In this document: piece by piece, positions 23,740 to 32,200 of the stretch
How the letters are laid out: each line of letters begins with the position of its first letter
How positions within the stretch are numbered: position 1 is the first letter of the stretch
Virus record (IMG/VR): IMGVR_UViG_3300035156_000041
Span: 22,315-86,314 of that record
DNA from: a virus
Length of the DNA stretch: 64,000 bases
Reading direction: 5' to 3' (one strand)
Notes under the pieces: model-generated
Told to the model about the DNA's origin: nothing
Databases searched by the model: none
What the model saw: only the letters and a program-made list of their open reading frames with translations
Made by a program: the position numbers and the translations under genes

Positions 23740-24953
23740 TGGCACTAACTTATCGCGATTCCAAGAATGGCTCTGCTGTAGTGTATGCGAATTCTGTGTA
23801 TGCTACAAGTTCTGACACAACCCTGCCAGTAATGGTGGGAAGCCTCACTAGCAGTGCAATCACAACAAGTGGTTTTACTCTGTCGTGGTCAGCAGCAACA
23901 GACAACGTAGCCGTTACAGGCTATGAAGTTTCTACTGACAATGGTACGAGTTATACAGATGCTGGCAACGTCCTGACAGTAGTTAAGTCAGGCTTGACAC
24001 AAGCTACTCTGTACAACACAAAAGTCCGTGCATATGATGCTGCTGGTAACCGTGCAACACCTCTGAGCCTAGCTGTAACAACAGCCACAGCAGCAGATGG
24101 AACAGCACCTGTGATGACTGGCCCTATCACTATTAGCAGCCAAACAGCTTCTAGTTTTGTCATGTCATGGCCTGCTGCCTCTGACAATGTTGGAGTTACA
24201 GGCTACAAAGTTAGCACAGACGGTGGCAGCACATACGTAGACGTAGGCAATGTCCTCACAAGCACGCGTAGCGGCCTCACAGCTGCTACAACGTTCAACG
24301 TGCGAGTGTATGCCTACGATGCTGCTAACAACACTGCCACGCCCCTTACAACCACTGCCACAACGCTTGCTTCAGCAGACACTACTGCACCTGTAATGAC
24401 TGGCACGATTAGTGTCACAGCCATCAACTCTGGTGGCTTCACTTTTAGTTATGCAGCAGGCACTGACAATGTCGCTGTAACGGGCTATGAAGTTAGCGTA
24501 GACACTGGCACAGCCTCTTATACAAGTGTTGGCAATGTCTTGTCAGTGGCTAAGGTTAATCTGGCAGCAAGTACACAGTATAACATTCGTGTGCGAGCTT
24601 TCGATGCTGCTGGTTTGCGCTCTAACGTGCTGACAACAACTGCTACAACAGCCGCTGCACAGCAACTTGCAAGCTCTTTGACACTGACGTTCAAGAATCG
24701 TGCAGGCGTTGTGCAGGCTAGCTTGACAGGCATGAAGTGGGCATTCTTCGACGCTGCTACGCCAGATGCTTTGTTTTCACCTTCTGCGAAAGGTACAGGA
24801 GCCTCTACAAATGCTAGCGGGATTCTTGTGCTGAACGTTACAGGAACGCAGCTTCCTCCGGGGAGTACAGGCTGGCTTGTGTTTAGTAATAGTGATGGCA
24901 CAGCTACTCAGAGCAATCTTATCAGCTTTGCTGGCCCGTGTGTTGTAGCGTGA
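23739..24953 (+). CDS. three-FN3-domain virion surface protein
   Basis: 404 residues. Three tandem fibronectin type III domains begin near residues 27, 119 and 214, each with an APVM...W...DNV.VTGY core and a closing YDAAGN-like element; they are similar enough to be recent duplications. The C-terminal ~90 residues match the end of the preceding esterase-like protein, with a W/YAFFD strand and a PGG/PPGS turn. FN3 domains on virions usually give weak glycan adhesion. It overlaps both neighbours by one base (TAATG before, TGATG after). Confidence 0.8.
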   Translation: MALTYRDSKNGSAVVYANSVYATSSDTTLPVMVGSLTSSAITTSGFTLSWSAATDNVAVTGYEVSTDNGTSYTDAGNVLTVVKSGLTQATLYNTKVRAYDAAGNRATPLSLAVTTATAADGTAPVMTGPITISSQTASSFVMSWPAASDNVGVTGYKVSTDGGSTYVDVGNVLTSTRSGLTAATTFNVRVYAYDAANNTATPLTTTATTLASADTTAPVMTGTISVTAINSGGFTFSYAAGTDNVAVTGYEVSVDTGTASYTSVGNVLSVAKVNLAASTQYNIRVRAFDAAGLRSNVLTTTATTAAAQQLASSLTLTFKNRAGVVQASLTGMKWAFFDAATPDALFSPSAKGTGASTNASGILVLNVTGTQLPPGSTGWLVFSNSDGTATQSNLISFAGPCVVA

Positions 24954-25120
24954 TGGAAGCGCTATTAGACAAGCAGCATTCCGCTGATGGAGATTTGGTA
25001 GTGGACACTCAGGAGTACGCTGTGGAGGATTATGAGGTGGATAGCACACGTCTCTCCACAGTGGCTGCTGAGCCTCGCATTGGAACAGTTAATTTAGAGA
25101 ATAGGATTGCCAATGGCTAA
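24953..25120 (+). CDS. 55-residue acidic protein
   Basis: The ATG shares a base with the upstream TGA and its end overlaps the next gene by 8 bases. The product is acidic with no membrane segment. Probably part of the same surface module, or a small adaptor; function unknown. Confidence 0.55.
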   Translation: MEALLDKQHSADGDLVVDTQEYAVEDYEVDSTRLSTVAAEPRIGTVNLENRIANG

Positions 25121-25397
25121 AGATATGTTTGAGTATGAAGCCGCTGTCAATTCGGCTCTTGAGTACGGCATCAAGTGGCCTTTGCTAGATGGTGAAGCCA
25201 TTGTGCAGAGCACTTGGACTGTGTTGGCAGGGGCTGTCGCAGTGACGGCTGAAAAGGTTGTTGGGAATGTCTCATCAGCCTTTCTTCATCCTACTGTGGT
25301 GGGAACAGTTGTCAGGTTGGTTAATGAGATCACCACTAACAATGTTCCTCCGAGGGTTGATAGTCGGATGATCGTGCTGAGTGTGAAGCGTCTGTAG
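25113..25397 (+). CDS. putative fibre-tail adaptor protein
   Basis: 94 residues from the ATG at 25113; AGGA lies about 8 bases upstream, and an in-frame TTG at 25107 is less likely. The GEAIVQSTWTV segment, the Val-rich strand and the final NEITTNNVPPRVDSRMIV resemble small Ig-like phage proteins annotated as fibre-tail adaptors. Placed after the surface proteins and before tail-completion genes, it may join them to the virion. Confidence 0.6.
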   Translation: MAKDMFEYEAAVNSALEYGIKWPLLDGEAIVQSTWTVLAGAVAVTAEKVVGNVSSAFLHPTVVGTVVRLVNEITTNNVPPRVDSRMIVLSVKRL

Positions 25398-25423
25398 CAC
25401 ACCGATAGCTGCCTAGATAAGTC

Positions 25424-25452
25424 TTGACATTTGGCACACTTTATGCTATAAT
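25424..25452 (+). promoter_or_regulatory. consensus promoter for tail genes
   Basis: TTGACA at 25424-25429, 17-base spacer ending TGC, TATAAT at 25447-25452: perfect, with extended -10. It matches the 9255-9283 promoter at 25/29 positions. TTAGAGGAAT follows at 25460-25469. Confidence 0.9.
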
Positions 25453-25472
25453 ACGTAGATTAGAGGAATGGG

Positions 25473-25922
25473 TTGTTTATGGGCTTTGCTATTGATATTC
25501 AAGCCTTCGGACAAAAGGCTCTTACACAAGCTAACAAGTCTTGCTGTAACGCTGTTGAAAGTTTGTTTACAGATGAAGTTGTGCTAAGCCCTATCCAACC
25601 TGTTGCGCAATACTCAACAGGATTACTTAAAAATAGCTACTACGCTAAAGTTGGTGGTTTCGACTTGACAGTGGGCACGTCTCCAAATTCTTCAGGTGGT
25701 GACAGTTTGAGTAGGATTAAGGCCATGTTAGCAGAAGCGCCTTTTCTTGGCAAGGACAATTTTGTAACGCTTACGAACTCTGTAGAAGAGGCTTATCGTG
25801 CAGATGTCCTAGGATGGCCTGCTGGAGAAGGGGCCAACGGTTGGGTGTGGAGTGGTCGTGTACAAGCATACGGCTTCACGAGCCAAGCTGTCAACAACTT
25901 TAAAGGAGCTTACGCACATTGA
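25473..25922 (+). CDS. tail completion / neck protein
   Basis: 149 residues if started at TTG 25473, which GAGGAA suits; the ATG at 25479 is a close alternative. The mid-region with YSTGLLKNSYY and the late GWVWSGRV segment fit minor neck/tail-completion proteins of the gp10 type. Its stop overlaps the next start. Confidence 0.65.
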   Translation: MFMGFAIDIQAFGQKALTQANKSCCNAVESLFTDEVVLSPIQPVAQYSTGLLKNSYYAKVGGFDLTVGTSPNSSGGDSLSRIKAMLAEAPFLGKDNFVTLTNSVEEAYRADVLGWPAGEGANGWVWSGRVQAYGFTSQAVNNFKGAYAH

Positions 25923-26335
25923 GTCAAGCCATTATCAGAGCGAAGCTGATGCAAACTTTAGCAGCATACGCCACAGCGCATGCCCCAGTGCTTACCATAG
26001 CCCGCGAAAACATTGCGTTCACCAAGCCAGTTAACTCCGCTACGTTTCTTGAAGCGTTTCTTATCCCAGCTAACACAATTAATCCTAACGTCTCTGCTGA
26101 TCGTCGTAGATTCTACGGTGACTTCCAGATAAATGTTTGGAGTAAGGAAGGCAACGGCGCACAGGATGCGGAAACAATTGCAGAAGAAATATCGCAGCTA
26201 TTTAAAGTGTTCCCAAAAGATTTAATGCCAGTGAGTGTAGAAGCTCCTGCCAGTATCAAGAAAAGTCTGACAGATGGAACAGGCTATCGTGTAACCCCCA
26301 TTCTCATCCCCTATCGGATGGAATCAGAAAATTAA
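25919..26335 (+). CDS. tail terminator protein (DUF4128-like)
   Basis: 138 residues starting at TTG overlapping the previous TGA; AAAGGAG lies upstream. The core with FLEAFLIPA, the RRFYGDFQINVW strand and a following acidic helix fits phage tail-terminator/minor tail proteins of the lambda gpU type. It would cap the tail tube at the head-proximal end. Confidence 0.7.
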   Translation: MSQAIIRAKLMQTLAAYATAHAPVLTIARENIAFTKPVNSATFLEAFLIPANTINPNVSADRRRFYGDFQINVWSKEGNGAQDAETIAEEISQLFKVFPKDLMPVSVEAPASIKKSLTDGTGYRVTPILIPYRMESEN

Positions 26336-26351
26336 ACATTAAGGAAATAAC

Positions 26352-26708
26352 ATGGCAGTCGTTCCAAACGTTATCAAAAACTCGGCAGGCGCTTTGCAGA
26401 TGTCCAGCATCGCTCTTGGCACATCGGGTGACACTCTTGTGTATTCGGCTAATGCTGGTCAAGAGTTGCATCTTTTTAATACATCAGGCAGTGCTGTGGT
26501 TGTTACGGTGGATGGCTCTTTGGGCACAACCGTTAATGTCCCCGGCGCTGGTGATACTACAGTTTCCGTAGCAGCAGGTTACAACATGAGCGTACCAGCC
26601 GGTAAGTTTGTGCTCCTGTCGCTCGATAAAGTGTCGGCGTTCTGTCAAGGAACCGTGGCAATCACAGCAGCAACTGGTGCGGTTGTCCAAGCCAGCATTA
26701 CTCAATAA
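26352..26708 (+). CDS. small beta-rich structural protein
   Basis: 118 residues, almost wholly beta-strand, Ala/Val/Thr/Ser-rich, with a pattern seen in small head-fibre or decoration proteins. AAGGAAA precedes the ATG. Between tail-terminator and tube genes, so probably a virion component; no specific family recognised. Confidence 0.6.
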   Translation: MAVVPNVIKNSAGALQMSSIALGTSGDTLVYSANAGQELHLFNTSGSAVVVTVDGSLGTTVNVPGAGDTTVSVAAGYNMSVPAGKFVLLSLDKVSAFCQGTVAITAATGAVVQASITQ

Positions 26709-26728
26709 TTACTTAAGAAAGATATAAA

Positions 26729-27172
26729 ATGTCTACACTGGCTTTTAGCTCCGCAGGTTCTACTTTTTCCATTTCGGCTGGCGTTCCAGCAACCAAAGAC
26801 GCAGCAGGCTTCGCTGCTCTTACCTATACAAAAATTGGTGACGTTACCGACCTAGGTCAGATCGGCCCTTCGTCTTCGGTGCTTCTCGTCAATCCTTTGG
26901 ACGACAATAACACGTATAAATTGAAAGGCTCACGCAATAATGGAAAAATTGCGCTGAAAATGAATCGTGCTCCTGGTGATCCTGGGCAAACTCTTCTTAT
27001 CGCTGCTGAGCAATCTACTGCTCCTTACTCGGCTAAGATTGTTCTGCAAACCGGCACCATTCTTTACTTCCAAGTTCTCGTTATGTCGTTCACGACAACT
27101 GTCGGTGGTCAGAACTCCATTACTGCTGCGGATGCTGACTGCGAAGTTAGTGGCGTGATTATCACGGTTTAA
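26729..27172 (+). CDS. major tail protein (tube)
   Basis: 147 residues, the size of single-domain tube proteins. The pattern FSISAGVPATKD, a YTKIGDVTDLG strand, the KLKGSRNNG segment and a long C-terminal strand ending in GVIITV fits siphophage tube subunits related to lambda gpV. It is followed after an inserted endonuclease by the tail chaperones and tape measure, the usual order. Confidence 0.85.
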   Translation: MSTLAFSSAGSTFSISAGVPATKDAAGFAALTYTKIGDVTDLGQIGPSSSVLLVNPLDDNNTYKLKGSRNNGKIALKMNRAPGDPGQTLLIAAEQSTAPYSAKIVLQTGTILYFQVLVMSFTTTVGGQNSITAADADCEVSGVIITV

Positions 27173-27180
27173 TACTCTTA

Positions 27181-27224
27181 ACACTACGCCCGTTGCAGGC
27201 TTTTACCTGCCGGGCATCTAGTGT
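27181..27224 (+). other. long imperfect hairpin after tube gene
   Basis: ACACTA/TAGTGT, GCCCG/CGGGC and GCAGG/CCTGC nest into one 44-base structure (27181-27224). No T tract follows, so it is a weak terminator at most. It marks the left edge of the inserted endonuclease cassette. Confidence 0.55.
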
Positions 27225-27243
27225 ATCTTACTACAGGATACAC

Positions 27244-28185
27244 ATGCCACGTAAAGTTGTAATTAAAAGCACTGAAGAGTGGTTGTCACTAGTTCCAAAA
27301 GACCACCAAAATAAGCACGGATATGAAAGGGCTGTTTACACGGGTTCTGATAACTTTCTCACAATTACCTGTAGAATACACGGGGATTTTGAGCAGCGCG
27401 CATACTCTCACCAGAGTGGTGCTGGGTGCCTCGCGTGCGCAAGGTTAAAGTCTGGGCAGTCACAAAAAGGAAGTAAAGAAAGCTTTGTGAGTAAGACTGA
27501 CAGCGTTCCTGCTATTGCAGGCCTTTATGACTATGTCAAAGTTAAATATGTAAATGGTACTACTCCGGTTGAGATAATTTGCAGCAAACACGGTAGTTTC
27601 ATGATGTCCCCAGGTAATCATTTGTCGGGCAAAGGATGCCGGAAATGCTATGATGAACGTCGGTACTTAAATAATTCAAAAGATAACGAGCAGTACAAAT
27701 CAGACGTAGCAAATAAGCATGGGCACACTTACGACCATTCCCTTGTGCAGTATAAAGGTGCTAAATGTAAAGTCCAAGTTATCTGTAAATTGCACGGGCC
27801 TTTTTGGATCGCGGCAACAAACCACTTAAGTGGACAGGGTTGTCCGAAGTGCAACACTTCAGGGTATAACAATGGTAAGCCCGGTTATTTATATATTCTG
27901 ATAGCGGATGACATAACTAAAGTAGGTATTACCACACGTACCCCAGAGCACAGAATCAGGGAAGTGGCTAAAGACGGTGGACCAAGCTTTACAGTAATTT
28001 CTAGCTACTATTTTATGGACGGGACAATTCCGCAAATCCTTGAGCACAAGATTCATAGATATTTAGAACAGCACTACAAGCGAGTTGATAGGACTTTTGA
28101 TGGAAGCACAGAATGCTTCATAGACGTTAACTTGGCAGCATTACTAAACTTTGTAACACCCCTAGCAACCACAGAGGCCGCATAA
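27244..28185 (+). CDS. GIY-YIG-type homing endonuclease (T5orf172-like)
   Basis: 313 residues from the ATG at 27244 (AGGA upstream). Three zinc-binding repeats of the DUF723 type, each H-G-x-F...H-L/Q-S-G-x-G-C-x-x-C, span about residues 35-210. The C-terminal T5orf172 nuclease-like domain has GYLYILIADDITKVGITTR and a later EHKIHRYLE helix. It is a selfish gene between tube and chaperone genes, bounded by hairpins. Confidence 0.85.
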   Translation: MPRKVVIKSTEEWLSLVPKDHQNKHGYERAVYTGSDNFLTITCRIHGDFEQRAYSHQSGAGCLACARLKSGQSQKGSKESFVSKTDSVPAIAGLYDYVKVKYVNGTTPVEIICSKHGSFMMSPGNHLSGKGCRKCYDERRYLNNSKDNEQYKSDVANKHGHTYDHSLVQYKGAKCKVQVICKLHGPFWIAATNHLSGQGCPKCNTSGYNNGKPGYLYILIADDITKVGITTRTPEHRIREVAKDGGPSFTVISSYYFMDGTIPQILEHKIHRYLEQHYKRVDRTFDGSTECFIDVNLAALLNFVTPLATTEAA

Positions 28186-28200
28186 GCGGCCCTTATTATT
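28176..28200 (+). terminator. terminator overlapping the endonuclease stop
   Basis: GGCCGC at 28176-28181 and GCGGCC at 28186-28191 around ATAA, which contains the TAA stop; CTTATTATT follows. The stop codon lies in the loop, so translation reaching it would disrupt the hairpin until release. Confidence 0.7.
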
Positions 28201-28218
28201 CTACCAAAGGAACTGAAA

Positions 28219-28626
28219 ATGTTTGAAATTACTTCCAAAGAACTGTCGGACACTGTTATCGTGGACCTGATTGACCCATCTACAGGTGGTGTTATCTATG
28301 CTGATGAAGCAGAGACGAAGCCTGTCAGCATCGAATTGTACGGTCGCTCCTCGAAGCAACACCGTGCTTGGCTCGCCCTTGCCCTGCGCAAACAGGAAGC
28401 CAACCGAAATAAAAAAGAAAAAAGTAAGACCCCTGATGAACTCTTGGAAGAGAACGCAGAGTTCTTCGCTACCATGACCGTGGGTATTAAGAATATGAGT
28501 ATGGACGGTAAGCCTGTGGCTACGAAGGAAGACTTCAAGAAACTATATGCCAACCCTAAACTCATGTGGATTTCCGAGTTTGTGGCTGAGGCACTAGGAA
28601 ATGTGGAAAGTTTTTTGCAGAAATAA
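28219..28626 (+). CDS. tail assembly chaperone, short form (gpG-like)
   Basis: 135 residues. Position between tube and tape measure, size, and the slippery site near its 3' end identify it as the first half of a lambda G/GT-type chaperone pair, which coats the tape measure during tail assembly and is absent from the finished tail. The central Lys/Glu-rich stretch is typical. Normal termination at TAA 28624-28626. Confidence 0.88.
   Translation: MFEITSKELSDTVIVDLIDPSTGGVIYADEAETKPVSIELYGRSSKQHRAWLALALRKQEANRNKKEKSKTPDELLEENAEFFATMTVGIKNMSMDGKPVATKEDFKKLYANPKLMWISEFVAEALGNVESFLQK
28611..28617 (+). promoter_or_regulatory. programmed -1 frameshift site T TTT TTG
   Basis: The heptamer is in the correct register (AGT TTT TTG in frame 0), so both tRNAs can slip back one base. 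The -1 frame then reads without a stop from GCA at 28617 to 29180. A possible TTAGCC/GGCTAA stem (28636-28641 with 28663-28668) begins 18 bases downstream. Confidence 0.85.
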
Positions 28627-28655
28627 GCGACAATCTTAGCCGTTACGCTAGGCAC

Positions 28656-29180
28656 ATGGGGTGGCTAAACTCCTACCACGAAACGGCTAAGACATCGCGC
28701 AGGTTACTCTACACAGAGGGTAGCCCTTACTTAGAATACCCCACGCTATCAGAGTACGAACAGAATTTAGTTAAGTACTGGTTTGCTTGTGGGGTCTCTG
28801 ACCAGACTGCTAACGGACCGACTCAATTATCATGGGGGGAAATTCTTAATTGGGCTAATCACTTCCACAAGAGGGTGGATATTGAACTTGTAGAGCATCC
28901 TAGACCTGATAAGAGATTTAAACCTTCCTATTCCGCTGTGGCTATTGAAAGCTGTAATTTAGTAGATTGGGAGATTGAGCAAATCCGGCGTATGAGCGAA
29001 GATTATGTTGGAGAGTACTCCGCAGCTTCCTCGGATGCAAAACGCCCATGTCCAACACCAATCTTCTTGGATGAAGTTAGCGAAGACGCTGCGTTGGCTA
29101 ATGCAAGAGCTATTGAAGAAGGTTTCAAAATGTGGGCGCAGGATAATTCTCCACGTGTTGAAGTTGTACCAAATGAGTAA
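28656..29180 (+). CDS. tail assembly chaperone frameshift extension (gpGT-like)
   Basis: 174 residues from the first ATG, but the ribosome site there is poor and the frame is open back to the slippery site. Expression is expected mainly as a -1 frameshift fusion of 320 residues: 133 from the short form plus 187 from this frame. The T-like part is helical and acidic, with a Trp-rich centre, and would bind the tape measure and tube subunits. It ends 42 bases before the tape-measure gene. Confidence 0.85.
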   Translation: MGWLNSYHETAKTSRRLLYTEGSPYLEYPTLSEYEQNLVKYWFACGVSDQTANGPTQLSWGEILNWANHFHKRVDIELVEHPRPDKRFKPSYSAVAIESCNLVDWEIEQIRRMSEDYVGEYSAASSDAKRPCPTPIFLDEVSEDAALANARAIEEGFKMWAQDNSPRVEVVPNE

Positions 29181-29222
29181 CGTGTGCCTAATTGGCGAAA
29201 CTAATAAAAGGAGTAGCTAAAT

Positions 29223-32200
29223 TTGGACATCACGACACTAGCAATTTCCGTGACCTCAACCGGTATTAAAGAAGCCTCCGCAGCAATCGGCGGATTGTCA
29301 ACCTCCGCAGCTAACGCGGAGAAACGCATCCTCGCCCTTACAGCAGCCACACAGCAGCTTAGTACAGTTAATAGTGCTTCGGCTGCTGCCATGGCTGGCT
29401 ACATGGCTAAGCTGCAACAGCAAGCTGCCCTACTGCAATCTATCCAAGCGTCTAGTTCAGGCGCTGTAGGCTCTACACAAGCGCTCGCAGCAGCTATGGC
29501 CTTGCTCGCAACGTCCCTTACAGTACTCAATCAGCAGCTTCAAAATCATCAGCAGCGTCAGCGTGCTAGTAACGAGGCCATGGATGAAGGTAAGGCCGCT
29601 GCACGTGGCCTCAGCGGCTCACTAGGCGCTCTATGGGTTACTTACGGAGCCTTCACAGGCATGGCTGCTGGCCTCGCCATTGGCGTAGCTCTAAAAGGTA
29701 TTGTAACAGTTGGCTCAGATGTTGAGAACACTCTTGAAGGCATCCGTGTAAAGGGCGGCGAAACAGTCGCGTCTATTACCGCCATTCGTGAGTCTGTTCT
29801 TAGTCTTGGTCAAGGTATCTATGGACCTCAGCAGGTCGCCAAAGCCTTCGAGACAATGATTCTTGCTGGCTTGAATGCTAAGCAAGCTTTGACGGGCATT
29901 TCAGACGCGCTTAACTTGGCAACGATTGGTGGCACTTCTATTGAGAAGTCTGCTTATACGCTCGTACAGGTTGGCACAGCAATGGGCTACACTACAGAGA
30001 ACTATAGTCGGATTGCAGATGTTATTGCAAAAACTGCTGCTGTGTCCATGTCGTCTGTTGAATCGCTGTCAGAAGCCTTCAAGGCTGGCTCCGCTGTGGG
30101 TAAATTGTATGGCGTTAGCTTGACAGACATTGGTGTCTCGCTTGCTGCTCTAAGTAACTTAGGTATCCAAGGCTCCGCTGCGGGTACATCACTGAAGAAC
30201 TTCTACAAGGAATTGGCTTCAGAGTCTGAAAAAGTCGTGAGTACGCTAGCATCCATGAAACTTACTCCTGCAAGCTTTAAAGATTCTGAAGGTAATTACA
30301 AAAGCTTGTTACAGGTAGTTTCCACGTTGTCAACGGGGCTTGATGGATTGACGGGTGCAGCACAGAAAAATGCTATTGCAAATCTGTCTAATGAGCGCGG
30401 TATGAAAACAATTGTGGAACTGTTGGATTTGTACCGGAAAAAATCAGAAGACGCTACAGATGCAGATGGTAAACGTGTCACTATGTTTCAGTATTTGAAC
30501 GATCAAGTAGTTCAGTCTTTCGGCTATGCTGCTATTGGCTCGGCTCAAATGTCTCTCACCGTTGAGAATCAATTCAAGTCTGTTGGTAACACCCTAAAAA
30601 CTGTGTTTGTGGAAGCTTTTCAAGCTGTCTCTCCGCAGTTGTCTGTGGTTGCTTCAGAGATGAAGAGTGCTTTCGCCTCTCCTGAATTTCTTACAGGTGT
30701 CACCAACTTAGCTGTCGGCGTTGCAAAGTTTACAGTAGCTGTTGCAGAGAATATCCCTCTCGTGGTGAAGCTCTTTGAAGGGTTGCTAGCCTATAAAGCT
30801 ATCGGTTTCATGGTTGGTGTCTTTACGAGTATTGGTGAATCCGTGCTTGTTTTGACAACTGCCTTTGAAGCACTTACAGTTGCATCAGTAGCATTGCAAG
30901 TGGGTATGGGTGTACTGATTATTGCCCTGTCAGCAGCCGCTGCCGCATACACATACTTTAAAGCTGAACGTGACGCTGCTGATTTGTCTGCCAATCAAAA
31001 GAATGCTATACAGTATTCCAAAGACTACGCTGATGCACTTGACTTGGAAGCGAAGCGTCTCAACGATCAAATTAAACTGATGCAGAACGGTAAGTCTGCA
31101 CGTGACGCTGAGACACAATCTATCTATGCACAAAACTTAGCACTTGCTGGGCAGAAGCGTGATAGTGCTGTTTCCGAAGCGTACACTAACGTCGCTAAAA
31201 CTAAATCCGCACTAAATGATACTAGTGGCGAAGATGGCGATGCCTACCTGATGGCTCGTGCTAAGAAGTTGCAAGAATACAATGGTGCTGTCAAGGCTGC
31301 CACCGCTGTTCGTGCTCAAGCTGACGCTGAGTATAACCGTGTTGAGAAGTCTCAGCAAGCCGTCATGGCCGCAGCCGCCTCTAAAGAGCAATTGCGCCTT
31401 CAGCAAGAGAAAGATGCAGCAGCCGCTAACAAATCCAAAGGTACTGGCACTCTCGGCGGTGGTCCTGACAAGGCAGCTATTAGTGATGCCTACGGAGCAC
31501 AAATCCAAGACTTCCAAAATCAAATCAACGCTCAAAAGAAACTCCTAGAGCAAGCTAAAGCTGAAACAACGTCAGCCTACAAGCAAGGCTTGATCGGTGA
31601 GCGCGGAGTTATCGAAGAGAACTACACAGCCGAAGTAACCGCCGCAAACGCTATCATCAAGCTCTTGCAATCCAAAGTGGACACAGCCGTAGGCGCTGAG
31701 AATAAGCGTCAAGCTGCTATGAAGTACACCGGGCAGATTCAAGCTGAGCAAGCTAACATCGAAGCCGCAGAAGCTGCCCGTAATCGTGCTAACGCTACGT
31801 GGATGGTGGACAGCGAGACAATGGTTCAGAAGGCTCAAGCAGCCACCTACACTGCTCAAGGCAAATATGCTGATGCATACGAAGCTGAGTTTGGCGCCAA
31901 GCGTGCTGTCCGTATTGCCGGTATTCAAGCTGACTTGGCAACAGAAGTAAATGCTGAGCGCAAAGCAATGGAGCAGAAAGTATTGTTTGCCCTTGAAGCT
32001 GAACAAGCTGCTGGTAAATCTCAGGCACAAGAGAAAGAGAATCTGAAGTCTTTCATGGACTTGTCAAACACTGTGCGCAACTCTCTGAAGGGTGTCCAGA
32101 CAGCCACTGAAGGTGAGGGTATTGGCGAGATGTTCACAGCAGCCTCGAAGGCCTCCAAGGTCTTGTCCGAGAACATGGTTGAGCTTAAGAGTCGCATGAG

